From Paracyclopina nana (Eukaryota; Arthropoda; Copepoda; Cyclopoida; Cyclopettidae): DNA of 64,000 nucleotides. Positions 60,237-64,000 of the stretch are shown piece by piece (position 1 is the stretch's first letter; each line of letters starts with the position of its first letter). The stretch is from assembly GCA_019096065.1 (NCBI GenBank), contig JAGUCH010000004.1, positions 7,564,001-7,628,000 on the forward strand, read 5' to 3'. The translations under genes were made by a program, and so were the position numbers. Below the pieces are notes generated by a model. That model worked only from the letters and a program-made list of their open reading frames with translations, made no database searches and had not been told where the DNA came from.

Positions 60237-60995
60237 TGCATCGCATCACCACAAAACAAAATGTTTTTATGTTGAACTCATGTACAAAACTTCAGTATTT
60301 TGGTCGCACAAGTTACAGTTTTACATAACACTCACACTCTACTCTCTCTCTCTTACAGTCTGAGTTACTAACTATCACAATAGTCTAGCCAACAGTACCA
60401 AATATGAACGCTAACCATGCCCATGCCAATGTGGTGCAACGCTTCTTTTCTGCTGCTGGCCCTCTTCATGTATGGCTACTGGGTCCTCCTCAATGAGGTG
60501 GCACTGGAAGCCATCCTCCAAGGTCAAATCATTGGCAGGTAGAAGCGCAGACCTGTATAAGCCTGAGGCTAAAGCGGCCTTGTTCACAACCTACGACTGC
60601 GCACACCCCGATGCAATCCACGAGGCCATCAATCTAAGTCAGCCGGAGCTTGTGACTAGGTGTGGGTACGAGAGAGCATCAGTTACGGCAGTCAGATGAC
60701 GGACGTCAACAAGCCCTACTTGGTGTTCCCGTGGATTCATCCGTGGCAAGGAGCGGCTACGATGGGCTTACTGACGTAAGCGGTACATGACGACATATAA
60801 AAGGACTGTATAATTAATTATGTGATTTGAAATATAGAGTAGATAAAACAAAGTATAACGTGGTGTGATAAGAATGAGAGTTTTTGGGCAAGTGAGTATT
60901 TTATTGAGTAGAGTTCGCAGCACACAATATACTGAGAGACAAGAGCAATGTCAGCCGGGCGGAGCGGAGCCAAAGGCGGAGCACGGGTAGCAACA
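60237..60995 (+). mobile_element. Possible 3' LTR or 3' end region of an LTR element
   Basis: Begins TGCATCGC after a G-run and ends GTAGCAACA. TATAAAAGG at 60796 would suit an LTR promoter. A pyrimidine-rich tract ending in CAG (about 60359), followed by a short hydrophobic frame, is reminiscent of spliced envelope genes in some arthropod elements, but the remnant is short and broken. Ownership is unclear: it could end the Ty3/gypsy fossil on the plus strand or, read on the minus strand, be the LTR following the knuckle-protein frame. Confidence 0.3.
60900..60905 (-). terminator. Poly(A) signal after the knuckle-protein frame
   Basis: AATAAA on the minus strand about 140 bases after the stop at 61044, with TACTCACTTG beyond. 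Confidence 0.5.
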
Positions 60996-61043
60996 AACCC
61001 CCCTCACCACAAGCGGCAGACTTTTGGTCTTCTAATTCTTGTC

Positions 61044-64000
61044 TCATCGGTTGAAGCAGGAAAGATGGGATTGGCCATTTTTGCGCCCTGGGAGTGCCGA
61101 GCAATCGGCCGACAGCAGAAAGTTGCCGTGGGTTCCCTTGCGGAAGAAGAAGCTGACGCCTTTGATCAATGAAATGCCCTTGACATGGAAGGGGGCGAGC
61201 GCGTTAAAGTCTTCTCGCATACGCATAAAGGGGAACAAGAAATGGTCATAAGCGTTATGACCATAAGCTCCGCAGCGCGAACATCTTTTCATGAACTTCG
61301 GGCAGACTGCGAACGTGTGCTCGTCAGATTGACAGGGCGGCCAGATACATCGCACCGCCGTGGTTTGGCAGGGGGCGCTAACGCCACGGGGAGTAGGCTC
61401 AGCATACTCATGACCTTGTGAGCCGCAGCGGGAGCACCGATGGCCGTGAGCTCCTCCAGTCTCAAAGAGGACGTCAATTTGACCCTCAACAGTGATCTCG
61501 TCATACTCGCGGCCGCTCATCAAATCTTGAATGTTGCTTTTCAGCGCCGGGGTGATTGCGGTCAGATCCACGGGATAAAATTTGTGCCCAGGGTGCAACT
61601 GCTGACGCAGATCCTCTTCTTTAACGAGCCCCAGGGGCCGCTTGGCAACGGCGTAGAACGCCGGGCCCGGTCGGCCCTGTCCACGCATGAAATCATCCCT
61701 GCCAAATGGTCGCACCTCCGTCTCAGTCTTGTTGACGCTGGGTTGGATGAGCTCTTGATTGCGCACCTGATCAGCCAGAAAGTGGCAATAACGTAAAACG
61801 TCAGATTCAGGTTCACAGCGCAAGCTATCCATCACCGCCACCGCTTCCTTGACTACAAAGATCAGCGGGAGCACCGTCTCGTAGAACAAAAAGAGCACCA
61901 TTACTGAGTCCCAGTGATCCATGTGGATGGAATAGTCGGCCTTGGTGATATTTACCACGATTTTGCCCTCGATTTCTTCAAACAAAGGCGTCGTTGAAGG
62001 CTGACGCCACTGCTCTCGTCGGCGCTTCTTATCCTGCGGGCGATAGGCTTCGAAGAGGCAGGGCAAATTCATTTGCTCCGCGACAAAGGTGGGGCCGGAG
62101 CGAAGGCGGGTGATTTCTTGCTGAGGCTGCGGAAAAGCGAACAGCGCCATATTGGAGGCGTTGCAGGCTGAAGCCAGGGCGATGTTGATAGCAGCCAGCG
62201 CCTTCTTGTCCTTGAGTGCGTTAAATTGGCAGTCCCGCACATAGGAGCGAGCCAACAACGCCTTGATGCGGTCCGGAACATGGGCGCCCTTGATCGACTC
62301 TCCAGGCCCTCCATAATTCACCTGGATCATCAAGGTGACTCCATTCAAGCCTGCAATTGACATTACCGTAAAAGCTTCTGGAGGCGGTACATCAGCCTTG
62401 AATCCGTTTCGACGGTAGGCCGCCAAGGTCCAGCCGGCCAACTTGATAGAAATGACGCTCTTCTCCTCGATCCCGCGGAAGAACTCGTCGTTGGCGAGCC
62501 TCTTCTCGATGCGAGGCCATTCGGTGTCTTCGTACAGATATACAATGTTGCGTCTTCCATCTCGCACTCTCAGGTCGAACGGGCCCTCGCGGGCCTGGCA
62601 GTCCACCTTGGCCAACCTCAACGGGTACCAATCGAAGCATTCTTTAGCCACTCTTCCGTGCCACACCTCGTCGGCCGGCAGCCGCTCGGCCGGCATGTTG
62701 CTGAAGCAAAGATCTTCCAGGCATCGCTCTTCACCCTCAAATTTGAGGTCATTTTGCAGCAGCTTGACAATGGTGAAGCAGGCAGGCGGGACGTGCTCCA
62801 GAACTTCCGGAGCTTCGGGAGGTTGGGTGATGACCTTCGACGGCACGCCCAGCGTATTTACGGCCACTTGGAATGACACATGAGTGTGCTCGGGATTGGC
62901 CTTGCGAGGTCGCCCAAACACGGCCTCCTCGGCATCCAAGAGCCAGCCTCGAATCGGAGCATTGGACGGCATGGGAAAACATCCCATGAAGTCCTTGATG
63001 GCGGCCAGCTCATGGTCGTTTTGCAGCTCCTGCTCCGAGATGGAGGCGTGGCGGACGGCTGCAAGGGCGGCGAAGATGGCGCGATAAGCAAGCAGAGACT
63101 TACGAGCGGCACTGACGGTGGATTCGGTGATGTGCCTGAGGTTTTGGTGTCGAGAAAGACTGAGCTGGGCTGCATATTTGGTGAACAGCTCCACGTGGTT
63201 GACCAGCATGGCGGACTCGGCCGGGATTCCCCGGGCCATGGCTCCCATTCGAGCGGCGTCGTTCATGAGGCCTTTTATACGGCCGGAGTGGATGGCGGCC
63301 TCCGAGCGCTGATCCGTCGGAAGGCGAGCTCCGAAATCCTGCTGACTCCCGATGATGGCCACCTTCGGGTTGTTATATTTGATGGCCACCACATGATCGT
63401 CCATTTTCAGCAGCTCTTCTATAAAATAGACCTCGGAGAACTTGTTGGCCTTACCAAACTTGGCAGCCACGGCTGCCCATTCCTCGGTGCGGGTGTTATT
63501 GGCGGTGTCGGCGTCTAGGAAGTAATCTTCCTCATACTCCCGCGGCCTGGCTTCGTCCGTCATCAATTCCCATGAGGCAGGCGTGAATCCGTACAACTTG
63601 CGCAACCTCGGGTCATCCCGACGCAACACCGACGGTTTGACGGGTTCGATGCGGCGATACGACTCGTCTCTGACGGCGGCGGCCTCCACAAGAGCCCTCT
63701 CTCGAGCTCGCAACAGGTTTTCGCCGGGCTCAAAGTCATCGTCCGAGTTGTACGCCCGGATGAGGCCCGCGTCTCTTCGGATCTTGGCCGCCGCGTCCTG
63801 GGCTCGGCGATAAGGTCGGCTGTCGCCATCGTCCTGCGCGGTGGCCCGGTGAGCAGTGGTTCGCGTCTTCCTATCGTAAATAGCAGCTGAAGCCGCAATC
63901 TGAACCCTGTTTGGAGAATAATTAAGCTGACGCCTTTTCGCCCCAGTGCGTAAATACCTTCTTCCCGTGCGACTGGAAGCGCCGCTCACGGAGGCTGAAG
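61044..64000 (-). CDS. Gag-like or transposon-encoded protein with Cys/His knuckles (right end outside window)
   Basis: A single uninterrupted frame of at least 980 codons, open to the window edge, GC-rich and unlike host exons. The N-terminal part is basic (RTGRRYLRTGAKRRQ); the middle is mixed helix/strand with no motif I recognise. The C-terminus has three nucleic-acid-knuckle-like motifs: CSRCGSQGH, C-x4-C-x4-H-x4-C (CIWPPCQSDEHTFAVC) and CSRCGAYGHNAYDH. No protease, polymerase, integrase or endonuclease follows before a purine tract (TGAGGGGGGTT), a TGTTGC start and a poly(A) signal. That fits a gag-only, non-autonomous LTR element that looks whole in what is visible; a domesticated host gene or a last exon is possible. 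A CAG near 63905 could be an acceptor. Confidence 0.6.
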   Translation of the reverse strand, partial: SASVSGASSRTGRRYLRTGAKRRQLNYSPNRVQIAASAAIYDRKTRTTAHRATAQDDGDSRPYRRAQDAAAKIRRDAGLIRAYNSDDDFEPGENLLRARERALVEAAAVRDESYRRIEPVKPSVLRRDDPRLRKLYGFTPASWELMTDEARPREYEEDYFLDADTANNTRTEEWAAVAAKFGKANKFSEVYFIEELLKMDDHVVAIKYNNPKVAIIGSQQDFGARLPTDQRSEAAIHSGRIKGLMNDAARMGAMARGIPAESAMLVNHVELFTKYAAQLSLSRHQNLRHITESTVSAARKSLLAYRAIFAALAAVRHASISEQELQNDHELAAIKDFMGCFPMPSNAPIRGWLLDAEEAVFGRPRKANPEHTHVSFQVAVNTLGVPSKVITQPPEAPEVLEHVPPACFTIVKLLQNDLKFEGEERCLEDLCFSNMPAERLPADEVWHGRVAKECFDWYPLRLAKVDCQAREGPFDLRVRDGRRNIVYLYEDTEWPRIEKRLANDEFFRGIEEKSVISIKLAGWTLAAYRRNGFKADVPPPEAFTVMSIAGLNGVTLMIQVNYGGPGESIKGAHVPDRIKALLARSYVRDCQFNALKDKKALAAINIALASACNASNMALFAFPQPQQEITRLRSGPTFVAEQMNLPCLFEAYRPQDKKRRREQWRQPSTTPLFEEIEGKIVVNITKADYSIHMDHWDSVMVLFLFYETVLPLIFVVKEAVAVMDSLRCEPESDVLRYCHFLADQVRNQELIQPSVNKTETEVRPFGRDDFMRGQGRPGPAFYAVAKRPLGLVKEEDLRQQLHPGHKFYPVDLTAITPALKSNIQDLMSGREYDEITVEGQIDVLFETGGAHGHRCSRCGSQGHEYAEPTPRGVSAPCQTTAVRCIWPPCQSDEHTFAVCPKFMKRCSRCGAYGHNAYDHFLFPFMRMREDFNALAPFHVKGISLIKGVSFFFRKGTHGNFLLSADCSALPGRKNGQSHLSCFNR

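Noticed and set aside
62880-63518. Plus-strand open frame of 212 codons
   Set aside because: It lies fully opposite the long minus-strand knuckle-protein frame in GC-rich sequence, where antisense frames stay open by composition; no domain seen.
1-64000. CRISPR arrays, operons or bacterial insertion sequences
   Set aside because: Nothing of the kind; spliced genes and poly(A) signals throughout show nuclear animal DNA.

Overview
This is nuclear DNA of an invertebrate, most likely an arthropod and perhaps a crustacean. The host DNA is AT-rich, genes are split into many short exons with good GT-AG junctions (some introns only 55-70 bp), and the gene set is animal: a Staufen with the fly-type order of double-stranded-RNA-binding domains, a pickpocket-like DEG/ENaC channel, a neuropeptide-F-type GPCR, a lipid phosphate phosphatase and TTC36. 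I built the gene models by joining reading frames, splice sites and intron phase by eye; no alignment or RNA evidence was available.

Layout. 1-25.6 kb: Staufen on the minus strand, its 3' end outside the window. A 14.1 kb Staufen intron holds a whole plus-strand gene (11.0-22.2 kb), a DEG/ENaC channel whose extracellular part carries about four SRCR-like repeats. The third large intron of the channel is a transposon nest (12.96-15.8 kb). 26.8-27.3 kb: a 79-residue protein of unknown family (minus). 28.3-30.2 kb (minus) and 31.4-34.4 kb (plus): two head-to-head genes for secreted or membrane-anchored coiled-coil proteins. 36.4-40.1 kb: a seven-exon neuropeptide F/Y-type receptor (plus). 41.5-43.3 kb: two tandem arrays, one made of identical-phase 102-bp exon-like units. 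45.8-48.2 kb: lipid phosphate phosphatase (minus). 49.5-51.9 kb: TTC36 (minus), with a tRNA-bearing element in its second intron.

52.3-64 kb is different in character: it is much richer in GC and holds mobile DNA, namely fragments of the tRNA-bearing family, a 460-bp Transib/RAG-like MITE, a decayed Ty3/gypsy element, and a long uninterrupted reading frame with cysteine/histidine knuckles that runs off the right edge.

The most striking items are the SRCR-containing DEG/ENaC channel nested antisense in Staufen; two MITEs that begin with the V(D)J heptamer CACAGTG and have perfect 5-bp target duplications; terminal-repeat elements carrying paired tRNA-like modules joined to a palindrome; and the tandem exon array.
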